This document shows, piece by piece, positions 29,618-41,013 of a stretch of DNA of 64,000 nucleotides. The DNA comes from Helicobacter canadensis MIT 98-5491 (GTDB lineage Bacteria > Campylobacterota > Campylobacteria > Campylobacterales > Helicobacteraceae). The notes below the pieces were generated by a model. The model was not told where the DNA came from. It did not search any database and saw nothing but the letters and a program-made list of their open reading frames with translations. Position 1 is the first letter of the stretch; every line of letters begins with the position of its first letter. Location: the NCBI RefSeq assembly GCF_000162575.1, contig NZ_CM000776.2, positions 1,531,900 to 1,595,899 of the forward strand. Reading direction: 5' to 3'. The translations under genes and the position numbers were made by a program.

Positions 29618-29725
29618 AGAAAAATTTTAGCATATTTTTCACTAATTTTTCTACTTAAATCCCTAAATTTCTTGGTTTTTTAGGTATAAATTTTACCATA
29701 AAGAAATTTAAGAAGGGACTAAAAC
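29537..29725 (-). repeat. 189-bp repeat-leader-tracrRNA unit, copy 2 (inverted)
   Basis: Exact inverted copy of 24846-25034. With copy 1 it forms inverted repeats around cas9-cas1-cas2; with copy 3 it forms inverted repeats around the 3.4-kb cargo. Confidence 0.95.
29624..29632 (-). promoter_or_regulatory. Promoter of tracrRNA copy 2 (TGCTAAAAT)
   Basis: Same extended -10 as in copy 1, on the minus strand, seven bases before the predicted RNA start. Confidence 0.65.
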
Positions 29726-29857
29726 TCCTTGATAGCAGGTTTTAGAATATCTTTAATTTTACCATAAAGAAATTTAAGAAGGGACTAAAACCATTCATAG
29801 ACCTACTTATAACAATGTTTAATTTTACCATAAAGAAATTTAAGAAGGGACTAAAAC
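29690..29857 (-). CRISPR. CRISPR array 2 (three repeats, two spacers)
   Basis: Repeats at 29690-29725, 29756-29791 and 29822-29857, with 30-base spacers at 29726-29755 and 29792-29821. The repeat sequence is identical to the perfect units of array 1, but on the minus strand. The leader/tracrRNA side is on the left. An extended -10 at 29908-29916 points into the array. Confidence 0.97.
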
Positions 29858-30339
29858 CAAAAGCGTTAGCATTTGTAGCTACAAAGAGTAACCTCGCCCT
29901 AAGTATAATTATAGCAAAAATTCATCTTTTTTAGGATTTAAACCTTAAACCATTTTCCCTTGTTTAATATAGATTCTTGTTTAATATATCTTGTTTAGAA
30001 AAAAATCGATGTCGTATTTTAGGGCATTTGAGAGGTGTAAAAATGGCTAAAGGTAACTTTTTTAATGTGAAAAACCTTAAACGACTATTTCAACGCTATT
30101 GATAAGCCTTTTTTGAGAAAAAATAAGGCTCTCTAGATTCGTAAAATAGGAGTTGCTCGTTTTCAAAACACTTATTTAGCTACAATTTTAGATTATGTGT
30201 TACTGATTCATACAAAATATTCAATCTATAAATAAATTTTGGTAAAACAAGGAATATAATAAAAAACTAAATAAAAAATTAGTATTTATCTGTAATTGCT
30301 GGTCTTTTAAGCAATGCTTTTGCTATTGATTTAATTTCT
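29858..30339. other. Intergenic stretch between array 2 and the GG-leader gene
   Basis: Holds the promoter and palindrome facing array 2, and three short direct repeats of CTTGTTTA (first bases at 29959, 29976 and 29990). A 19-codon ORF at 30043-30102 (MAKGNFFNVKNLKRLFQRY) sits after a GAGAGG ribosome-binding site and is followed by an AGCCTT..AAGGCT hairpin at about 30106-30131. From 30283 the region encodes, in frame with the next gene, a signal-peptide-like segment without a start codon. No other gene seen. Confidence 0.6.
29908..29916 (-). promoter_or_regulatory. Minus-strand extended -10 facing array 2
   Basis: TGCTATAAT on the minus strand. Transcription from here would cross a 14-bp palindrome (TTTGTAGCTACAAA, 29872-29885) and then enter the outermost repeat of array 2, giving that end an extra promoter. 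Confidence 0.5.
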
Positions 30340-30753
30340 GTGGCTACTAATGGAAAATCTAATGAAAATTCTTTGGGTGTTAAAACACTCAATAATCAAG
30401 AGATGAGTGAGATTTTGGGCGGAGCTTATGCACAACAAGCAATTAGAAAGCAATATGGAGTTGTAGATAATTTTGGAAATAATATTTATTACACTGCATA
30501 TTATGAAGTTAGATTGGAAACGGGAGATTCTGCTTATTTTAATCTTGGTTCAGATTATTACGCTGCTATTGCCACAACTTATAATTTCAAAACTAACAAA
30601 ATTACATCGGAAGTGGTAAAAATTAACAAAAATAATCCTAGCAATGTTAAAACTTTAGATTTTCAAAATAATGTAATAGGCAGAATTAAAAATTATAAAG
30701 CGGTTGAAAGCTGGATAAAACAAGATAAAATCAATATTAAATATTTCAAATAA
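30340..30753 (+). CDS. Double-glycine-leader exported protein, probably start-defective
   Basis: 137 residues from the GTG at 30340. Residues 17-28 (LNNQEMSEILGG) fit the LSxxELxxIxGG double-glycine leader cut by C39 peptidases. In frame upstream from 30283 lies LSVIAGLLSNAFA-ID, a typical Sec signal core with an AFA cleavage site, but no start codon: ATAAAAAATTAG stands where an ATGAAAAAATTA-like start would be expected. The present GTG has no good ribosome-binding site and would drop the signal. The mature part is Tyr/Asn-rich. It is a likely substrate of the C39-type protease encoded at 31959. It may be a pseudogene; no named family recognised. Confidence 0.55.
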   Translation: MATNGKSNENSLGVKTLNNQEMSEILGGAYAQQAIRKQYGVVDNFGNNIYYTAYYEVRLETGDSAYFNLGSDYYAAIATTYNFKTNKITSEVVKINKNNPSNVKTLDFQNNVIGRIKNYKAVESWIKQDKINIKYFK

Positions 30754-30840
30754 CTTGGAATTATTTTTGCTTACCTTTTTATAAAAATGATTTGATGCAA
30801 AATCCCAAACAAATTGCAGTAGAATCATCAAAGGTAAGCT

Positions 30841-31959
30841 ATGCAAATTAACACCTCTAATTACTTGAACCTTTATTCTAATTCCTATAATATCAATTCT
30901 AAAGAATCTACGCAATCCATAAGTCAAAATTTTAATACCACAGAAAATTTATCACAGAATAATAAAAATAATGTAGAAAGAGATACCAAACAAATAATAT
31001 CCGAAATTCTTTCCAACAAAGAGGAATTGCCAGCTTATATAAGTCATTCTTATCATCAAAATATTGACAATATAGAAAAATTACAGAATCTAGCACAAGC
31101 TCATCTTCAATTTATTGAAACATATAATGGAGTGCTTCCAACAGAATTGGAAGCCAAACAATCAATACAATTCCTTATGCAAGAAGCAGAAGAAATTTTA
31201 AGCGTTGCTTATAACAAACAACCTAATAGCGAGGAATTTAGAAATTTACTTGGAATTTTTTCATTCGCACAAGATTCTATTAATGATTTTAGTAACAATA
31301 AACAAAAATTGTTAAACCTGTTAAAACAAGGGCAAAGTAGCCTAGAATATGCCACAAGCGATGAGTTTTATCATAAGCTTTTTACAAAAGCTAATGGTTC
31401 TAACACACAAACCTTAGAAGAGATTGATAGACTTTCAAAAATTAATGAAGAGCAAGGTTTTTTGAGAGATTATAATGTCAATGCCACTCTAATATCTAGC
31501 TATTTACAAGACTTTTTCACTATGGCTAATGATTTTGGATTTATCTCCAAAGACAAAGAAAACAAGATTTATCAAGAATTACAAACAAGTGCTATCTATC
31601 TAGGCTCTCAGGGTGGCAATATTGGAAATTCTTTTAAAATTGAAAATTTCACTATTTCTTGGGAGGGTAATAGCACTCTATTTAATGCTTACCTCAATGG
31701 CTCTAAAATCTCTATTGCTTCACAATCCACATCTAATGATTTCCTTGCCTCTCTTACCTCTAACTTTGATACTACCCAAAGCATTTTTGATATACTCAAT
31801 CAAAAAGAAAAACTAGAAAAGGAAAATCAAGACTTGAAAAACAAACAAGCCATAGAGGCATATAGTTATGGCAATGGATATTCTAGCACTTTAACTTCTA
31901 AAACTTCTAAAGAAATAGATAGTTTCATTAATCAAATGATCAAGGAAGCAAAAGCATAA
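30841..31959 (+). CDS. Asn/Ser/Gln-rich hypothetical protein
   Basis: A 372-residue soluble protein without a Sec signal or membrane span. The N-terminal 50 residues are Asn/Ser-rich and disordered-looking (MQINTSNYLNLYSNSYNINS). The centre is helical; a charged coiled coil lies near 318-335 (NQKEKLEKENQDLKNK). The N terminus resembles those of flagellar-type secreted proteins in this phylum, but that is only a resemblance. AAGGTAAGCT precedes the ATG, and its stop overlaps the protease gene start by one base, so the two are coupled. Function unknown. Confidence 0.75.
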   Translation: MQINTSNYLNLYSNSYNINSKESTQSISQNFNTTENLSQNNKNNVERDTKQIISEILSNKEELPAYISHSYHQNIDNIEKLQNLAQAHLQFIETYNGVLPTELEAKQSIQFLMQEAEEILSVAYNKQPNSEEFRNLLGIFSFAQDSINDFSNNKQKLLNLLKQGQSSLEYATSDEFYHKLFTKANGSNTQTLEEIDRLSKINEEQGFLRDYNVNATLISSYLQDFFTMANDFGFISKDKENKIYQELQTSAIYLGSQGGNIGNSFKIENFTISWEGNSTLFNAYLNGSKISIASQSTSNDFLASLTSNFDTTQSIFDILNQKEKLEKENQDLKNKQAIEAYSYGNGYSSTLTSKTSKEIDSFINQMIKEAKA

Positions 31960-32528
31960 TGCAAAAAATGCTTTTATTGCGCATTTTTTTGCTTGTTTTT
32001 ATAACAAACTTTGCTTTTGCTTTTAGCGTTAAATCTCTACAAGAACTCCACAATCAAAATGTTATAAGGCAGCAATATGAGGAATCTTGTGGGGCTTCTG
32101 CTTTAGCTACTTTACTTAATTTCTTTGAATTTAGACAATATAGCGAACAAGATATACTTGCTTTTTTAAATCAAAAAACCGATATGTTAAGCTTCAAAGA
32201 ATTGCAAGAAGTGGCAAATACTCTAGGTTATGCAACTAAAGGCTTTCAACTCCAAAGAGAAATATTAGAACAAACTTCTTATCCTTTGCTTGTAAGAATA
32301 GAAAATGACCCTAGATTCCCTCATTTTGTTGTAATTATCAATCACAAAGGCGATTTTATTCAAGTTTTTGACCCTAATTTTGGACAATATAAAGCAACCA
32401 AAAAAGAGTTTTATTCTGTATGGGATAGGAATCATACAGGTGGATTTGCTCTTGTAATTGCTAAAAATGAAAACTCCAAACCTATGATAAAAGATTTAGA
32501 ATTTCCTAACGAAGCATTTTTCAAGTAA
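31959..32528 (+). CDS. Exported C39-type cysteine protease
   Basis: 189 residues with an N-terminal signal peptide (about 1-21, LLLRIFLLVFITNFAFA) and then a peptidase C39-like domain. The triad is Cys44 (QQYEESCGASAL), His122 (FPHFVVI) and Asp138 (VFDPNFG), with the oxyanion Gln at 38/39. C39 domains normally sit on the cytoplasmic side of bacteriocin ABC exporters and cut double-glycine leaders; here the domain is alone and should act in the periplasm. Free-standing periplasmic C39-like proteases also occur in functional-amyloid (fap) operons. Translation is coupled to the preceding gene. Confidence 0.87.
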   Translation: MQKMLLLRIFLLVFITNFAFAFSVKSLQELHNQNVIRQQYEESCGASALATLLNFFEFRQYSEQDILAFLNQKTDMLSFKELQEVANTLGYATKGFQLQREILEQTSYPLLVRIENDPRFPHFVVIINHKGDFIQVFDPNFGQYKATKKEFYSVWDRNHTGGFALVIAKNENSKPMIKDLEFPNEAFFK

Positions 32529-32621
32529 TTTACAATTCCATTCTAAAATTTATCGCTTTAAAACCAAATATGGAATACTCATTGCTAATCCTTAGCTATA
32601 ATTTTTTTATAAAGGATTACA

Positions 32622-33098
32622 ATGTTAAAAAGGATTTTAGTCTCTTTTTTTGGATTAATTTCAATTAGTTTCGCTTCTGACCCCATTACTTTGGATTCGC
32701 TTTTTAAAAAACAAATTGGCTTAAGAAGTATTACAAGCGTAAGTTATCTAAGTAGTGGTAATGCCTACATTTATAATATGTATCCCACACTTGTGGCACA
32801 GCCTGACACAAAAACTTGGACAGATACAAAACAAGTCTCTATTAGTCAAACTTTTATTTACACTCTTACACCTAAATTTGATATTCTTGTAGCTGGTAAT
32901 GGAAGCTATAAACAAAACGAATATGTAAGCAATTTTGGTTTTTCTTTTGAAAGTGAGAGAAGTTTTGATTTTGATTCTTTATGGATTGGTGGAATTTATA
33001 CAGGGGATACTATCGGAGGTATTTTTGTCCCACAAGTTACCCTACAAGGTGGAGTTATTCAAAGAGAGGAACATTTTGATGTTTTAGTTCCTTCTTAA
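32622..33098 (+). pseudogene. Outer-membrane-type protein truncated by CRISPR array 3
   Basis: 158 residues: a signal peptide (MLKRILVSFFGLISISFA), then alternating beta-strand-rich sequence with aromatic residues (YLSSGNAYIYNMYP, FIYTLTPKFDILVAGNGSYK), as in outer-membrane barrel or transporter-like proteins. The frame runs straight into the first repeat of array 3 at 33081; the last five codons (VLVPS) and the stop are made of CRISPR repeat. The expected C-terminal strands and terminal aromatic residue are missing, and I see no continuation downstream. It was probably the outer-membrane partner of the exported GG-leader protein. Confidence 0.7.
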
Positions 33099-33182
33099 AT
33101 TTCTTTATGGTAAAATTCTAGATGATTTAGTAAATGAAAGAATAAGGTTTTAGTTCCTTCTTAAATTTCTTTATGGTAAAAT
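33081..33182 (+). CRISPR. CRISPR array 3 (two repeats, one spacer)
   Basis: Repeats at 33081-33116 and 33147-33182 with one 30-base spacer at 33117-33146. Both repeats carry GTTTTAGTTCC, a C-to-T change from arrays 1 and 2. Same orientation as array 1, and again directly followed by the leader and a tracrRNA gene. Confidence 0.93.
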
Positions 33183-33335
33183 TTATACCTAAAAAACCAA
33201 GAAATTTAGGGATTTAAGTAGAAAAATTAGTGAAAAATATGCTAAAATTTTTCTAAAGAAATTTAAAAAGGGACTAAAATAAGTGGTTTTCGGTAAGCCA
33301 CGCAGGATTAAAATTCCTTTTAAAACCGAATCTTT
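33147..33335 (+). repeat. 189-bp repeat-leader-tracrRNA unit, copy 3
   Basis: Differs from copies 1 and 2 only at the single base in the CRISPR repeat. It is a direct repeat of copy 1, 8301 bases away, and an inverted repeat of copy 2. Confidence 0.95.
33240..33248 (+). promoter_or_regulatory. Promoter of tracrRNA copy 3 (TGCTAAAAT)
   Basis: Same extended -10 and spacing as in the other two copies. Confidence 0.65.
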
Positions 33336-33337
33336 AT
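33255..33337 (+). ncRNA. tracrRNA, copy 3
   Basis: Same anti-repeat, hairpin and 3' pairing segment as copies 1 and 2. No cas genes follow; instead an antisense remnant of the cas2 3' end begins at the same point as it does in copy 2. Confidence 0.87.
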
Positions 33338-33395
33338 TTTATGCTTTCTTTAGAATATTTATAATCTTTTGTATTTCTCGCTCCATTTAAAAAGT
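33334..33395 (-). pseudogene. Remnant of the cas2 3' end
   Basis: The complement of this stretch matches the last ~60 bases of cas2 (29475-29538), including the stop codon. It has several substitutions and a one-base insertion that shifts the frame. Everything upstream in cas2 is missing. It shows that copy 3 came from a cas2-tracrRNA junction like that at 29.5 kb. Confidence 0.85.
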
Positions 33396-34390
33396 ATTTC
33401 CTAAAAATAATGTAATTAAACCACAATTACTTATTTAAACAAAGAATCCAATAGATTTATTGAGTAAAAATTTACACCATTAAGATTTTACAAACACTTT
33501 TAATAGAACTAATGCTATTTCAATTTCTTTAGCCACCAATAATCCAAATAAATTTAAACCCAACAATCATTCAAACAAACGCACCAATTCCAACCTATTT
33601 AAACCCTTTTACACCCCTTTAGCAGAATCACATCAACACCAATCATCAATAATCTAGATCTTTATTTATTGAACCTTATTTATTAAGTCTTTCAATAATA
33701 AATTTAAACCCAACAATCATTCAAACAAACGCACCAATTCCAACCTATTTAAACCCTTTTACACCCCTTTAGCAGAATCACATCAACACCAATCATCAAT
33801 AATCTAGATCTTTATTTATTGAACCTTATTTATTAAGTCTTTCAATCTCTAGCAACTCTTTATTATCCCACCCTTTCCCTTTTACACTAGAATTTCTATC
33901 TTTTATTTTTTCAGTTTCTCCCCAACAATCCTAATGTTAAAAATTACAAAGCTCATCATCAAACACCCACAAACCTATACAAAAACCTATACAAACCTTA
34001 AATTTACCATTTTAAAATATTTATATTTTATTCTATTACCTTCCAATACACAACTCACACATTATTGATTAAGCAACCTATTTGCATATAATAAGACTAT
34101 TTAAAAATATAAAATAATATTATTATCTTTAAACCAAATACTATTTCTCTTTTTTAAGACAAATTTACCGCTAACAATAAGCAATATCTCTTATATTAAA
34201 ATAACTTTTTTCTTTAATAGTTTTCAAGTATTTTTATTTTTATTATCTAAATCTTATATTTCTTATATCCATTCACACACTTATTATCTATATTATCTTA
34301 TAATTCTTTTCTATCTATTCAATGATTTAGTTAATATAAGTTTTACAAGGGAGAAATAAAAAGCAGTTTAACTCATTTTCTTTTACACTC
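33396..34390. other. AT-rich stretch without a convincing gene
   Basis: About 1 kb between the cas2 remnant and 5S rRNA. It holds the 150-bp tandem duplication and otherwise A/T-rich, stop-dense sequence on both strands. A short frame near 33514-33550 (NAISISLATNNPNK) faintly resembles the signal/leader junction of the GG-leader gene (AIDLISVATNGKSN). No clear rRNA terminator hairpin with a U tract was found after 5S. Confidence 0.6.
33547..33846. repeat. Perfect 2 x 150-bp tandem duplication
   Basis: 33547-33696 is repeated exactly at 33697-33846. No gene is recognised in the unit. The lack of any mismatch points to a recent event. Confidence 0.95.
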
Positions 34391-34512
34391 TCATCTCCGC
34401 ACCGTCCTACTTTACCACATCTGAAAGTTGCAGTATCATCAGCGAAGAAGAGCTTAACTTCTAGGTTCGGAATGGAGCTAGGTGGAACCTCTTCTCTATT
34501 AGCACGAAGATG
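34391..34512 (-). rRNA. 5S ribosomal RNA
   Basis: Terminal helix CATCTTCG/CGGAGATG closes the molecule. The conserved CCATTCCGAACCTAGAAGTTAAGC and GATGATACTGCA blocks are present in order on the minus strand. Ends are set by the terminal helix. Confidence 0.93.
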
Positions 34513-34599
34513 ACAATGTAAAAAAAGCCTATTAGTATCAATCACTAACTAAGATTTAAGAGTGCTTTACACTCATTAAGGCAGTGGCTTAAAGTCTTT

Positions 34600-37484
<2,885 letters not shown>

Positions 37485-37682
37485 ACTTTATTCTAACGCC
37501 ACTGCCTTAAAGAATGTAAATCTCTAAGATTAACAATCTTTAGGCAAATCTTTAGTTATTTGTTTGCGTGATTGTAGTTATTTACTTATATAGGCTTTAA
37601 CAATGAGTTTTTAAATAACTTTTAGACTTAAAAAGTCTAATGTGAATCTTAAGATTAAAAAAACTCACATTAAACCTTTTAA

Positions 37683-37758
37683 TGGTGGAGAATAGCGGGA
37701 TCGAACCGCTGACCTCCTGCGTGCAAAGCAGGCGCTCTCCCAGCTGAGCTAATTCCCC
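37683..37758 (-). tRNA. tRNA-Ala (TGC)
   Basis: 76 bases with encoded CCA. Acceptor GGGGAAT/ATTCTCC, anticodon loop CTTTGCA, T loop TTCGATC. It lies in the 16S-23S spacer, nearer to 23S. Confidence 0.97.
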
Positions 37759-37760
37759 AA

Positions 37761-37837
<77 letters not shown>

Positions 37838-37853
37838 CTACTCTAAAGCTTGG

Positions 37854-37878
37854 ATGATCTCTGAAAACTAAGCAGGAA
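37854..37878 (-). other. 16S processing stem, 3' arm
   Basis: Perfectly complementary in the transcript to 39623-39647, 25 positions with few wobbles. The two arms bracket 16S and form the expected RNase III stem. Confidence 0.7.
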
Positions 37879-37929
37879 AAAAGACTTCCTTATTCAACTA
37901 AATAAATGAATATTTAGTGATGTCTCTTG

Positions 37930-39427
<1,498 letters not shown>

Positions 39428-39622
39428 AATGGGGAGTTAAAAATCTTAATAAAAAGACTTAAACTCTCCATAAAAATAAATTGGATTGTTTGTCCTAAAA
39501 TCTCAAAATCTCTGTTTTATAGATTTGTGGTTATAAAACTACAAAGTCATAAATGAGTTTATGTTGTATGATTTTAGAAATATAAAAAGAATAGAAATAA
39601 TTTCTAGGTTGTCTTTTTTATA

Positions 39623-39647
39623 TTCCTGCTTAGTTGTCAAAGATCAT
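39623..39647 (-). other. 16S processing stem, 5' arm
   Basis: Leader arm beginning ATGATCTTTGACAACTAAGC in the transcript. It pairs with the trailer at 37854-37878. Confidence 0.7.
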
Positions 39648-39718
39648 TTTAACTTTAAATCAATGTTTATGTATATAAAGCCAAAAGAACACTTTTTTTA
39701 TGCAAAAAAGGAAGTGGA

Positions 39719-39727
39719 ATTATAGCA
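39719..39727 (-). promoter_or_regulatory. Predicted rRNA operon promoter (TGCTATAAT)
   Basis: Consensus extended -10 on the minus strand, about 290 bases before the 16S 5' end. It lies 24 bases from the edge of the 211-bp duplication, so sequence upstream of the promoter may have been altered by that event. Confidence 0.6.
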
Positions 39728-39750
39728 GCTTAAGCTTAAGGGGAGATTAA

Positions 39751-40172
39751 ATTAGAATCCATTAATCAATTTTTTAAAAATAAAGCTTGATTACTATGGA
39801 TATATCTTTATACAAATACTATATTCATAGATATAAATCAATCACTTTAAAAAATTTTTACACAAGACTTCAAAAATTTATTCTAAAGATATTACAATAA
39901 TACAATTTATTTTTGAGAATTTTTTAATGCAAAAATTAAGTAACGAACAAATTGGAATCTTATTAGAATCCATTAATCAATTTTTTAAAAATAAAGCTTG
40001 ATTACTATGGATATATCTTTATACAAATACTATATTCATAGATATAAATCAATCACTTTAAAAAATTTTTACACAAGACTTCAAAAATTTATTCTAAAGA
40101 TATTACAATAATACAATTTATTTTTGAGAATTTTTTAATGCAAAAATTAAGTAACGAACAAATTGGAATCTT
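39751..40172. repeat. 2 x 211-bp tandem duplication of the EamA gene 5' region
   Basis: 39751-39961 is repeated at 39962-40172 without a visible mismatch. Each unit contains the upstream region, the ATG and the first 12 codons of the EamA gene. In the first unit the frame continues into repeated upstream sequence and stops after 24 codons (39927-40001), leaving a short upstream ORF before the true gene. Confidence 0.95.
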
Positions 40173-41013
40173 ATGGATCATTAGCGCAAGTATTGCCTAT
40201 GGGATTATGCCTATATGGAGTGTAATATCTCAAAATAACGGAATCTCAACAGATTTTATTTTATTTTTTCGCTTCCTTTGTAGCGCCTTTTTGCTATTTT
40301 TGTGGGCACTTTATAGGCAAATCTCTCTTAAACTCACGAAATTGCAATATTTGCAATTTTTCTTCCTTGGTGGTATTTTATACATCATTCAATCTTTTGC
40401 CTACCTTGATTCTTTGCGTTATATTCCTGCCTCACTTTCTGTGCTTATTTATCATATTTATCCTATTATTGTCGCACTTATTGCTCTTATTTTTTTGAGA
40501 CAAAAGTTACAAGCCAAGACACTTTTCTCGCTCTTTTTGTGTTTTGCAGGATTGGCAATCATACTTCAACCCCCAAAAGATCTTGAGCTTAGCGTTTATG
40601 GTGTGATTTTATCACTTATTGGTGCGTTGTTTTATGGGCTTTATGTGGTTTTTAGCAAATCCTATACGAGCAATCTTTCCTCTGTTGTTTATAGCTTTTA
40701 TATTTGTCTTTTTGCAGCTTTGATGATTCTTGGCTTTATGATTCCAAATCCACCGCAATTTGATAATTTTAATATTAATGGCATCCTTTCTCTTCTTGGG
40801 CTCACCTTTATTTCCACGCTCTTTCCTATGATGGCATATTTCCTTGGAATGCCTAGAATCAATGTAACCAAAACGGCAATTCTAGGGATGATAGAACCTC
40901 TTGTGGGAGTTTTGCTTTCTTTGTGGCTTTTAGGAGAAAATCTTAATTTATTGCAATATTTTGGAGGATTTTTGATACTCTTTGGCTCTTTAGTTCTTTT
41001 TATAAAGCGTTAG
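40138..41013 (+). CDS. EamA/DMT-family transporter
   Basis: A 291-residue inner-membrane protein with about ten membrane spans in two EamA repeats (about 10-140 and 150-290). Members export small metabolites or take up nucleotide and amino-acid compounds; the substrate here is unknown. Features include DSLRYIPASLSVLIYHIYPI and INVTKTAILGMIEPLVGVLLS. Its promoter region and first codons are duplicated just upstream. Its 3' end overlaps the convergent glycosyltransferase gene by 24 bases. Confidence 0.9.
   Translation: MQKLSNEQIGILWIISASIAYGIMPIWSVISQNNGISTDFILFFRFLCSAFLLFLWALYRQISLKLTKLQYLQFFFLGGILYIIQSFAYLDSLRYIPASLSVLIYHIYPIIVALIALIFLRQKLQAKTLFSLFLCFAGLAIILQPPKDLELSVYGVILSLIGALFYGLYVVFSKSYTSNLSSVVYSFYICLFAALMILGFMIPNPPQFDNFNINGILSLLGLTFISTLFPMMAYFLGMPRINVTKTAILGMIEPLVGVLLSLWLLGENLNLLQYFGGFLILFGSLVLFIKR

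Noticed and set aside
29872-29885. 14-bp palindrome as an operator
   Set aside because: TTTGTAGCTACAAA is a perfect palindrome, but it occurs once and no regulator can be tied to it.
30655-30927. 90-codon minus-strand frame
   Set aside because: It overlaps the end of the GG-leader gene and the start of the 372-aa gene, has no ribosome-binding site and no recognisable features.
24582-33337. An insertion sequence or integrative element as carrier of the CRISPR region
   Set aside because: No transposase, integrase or terminal inverted repeat with target duplication was found; the only inverted repeats are the tracrRNA units.
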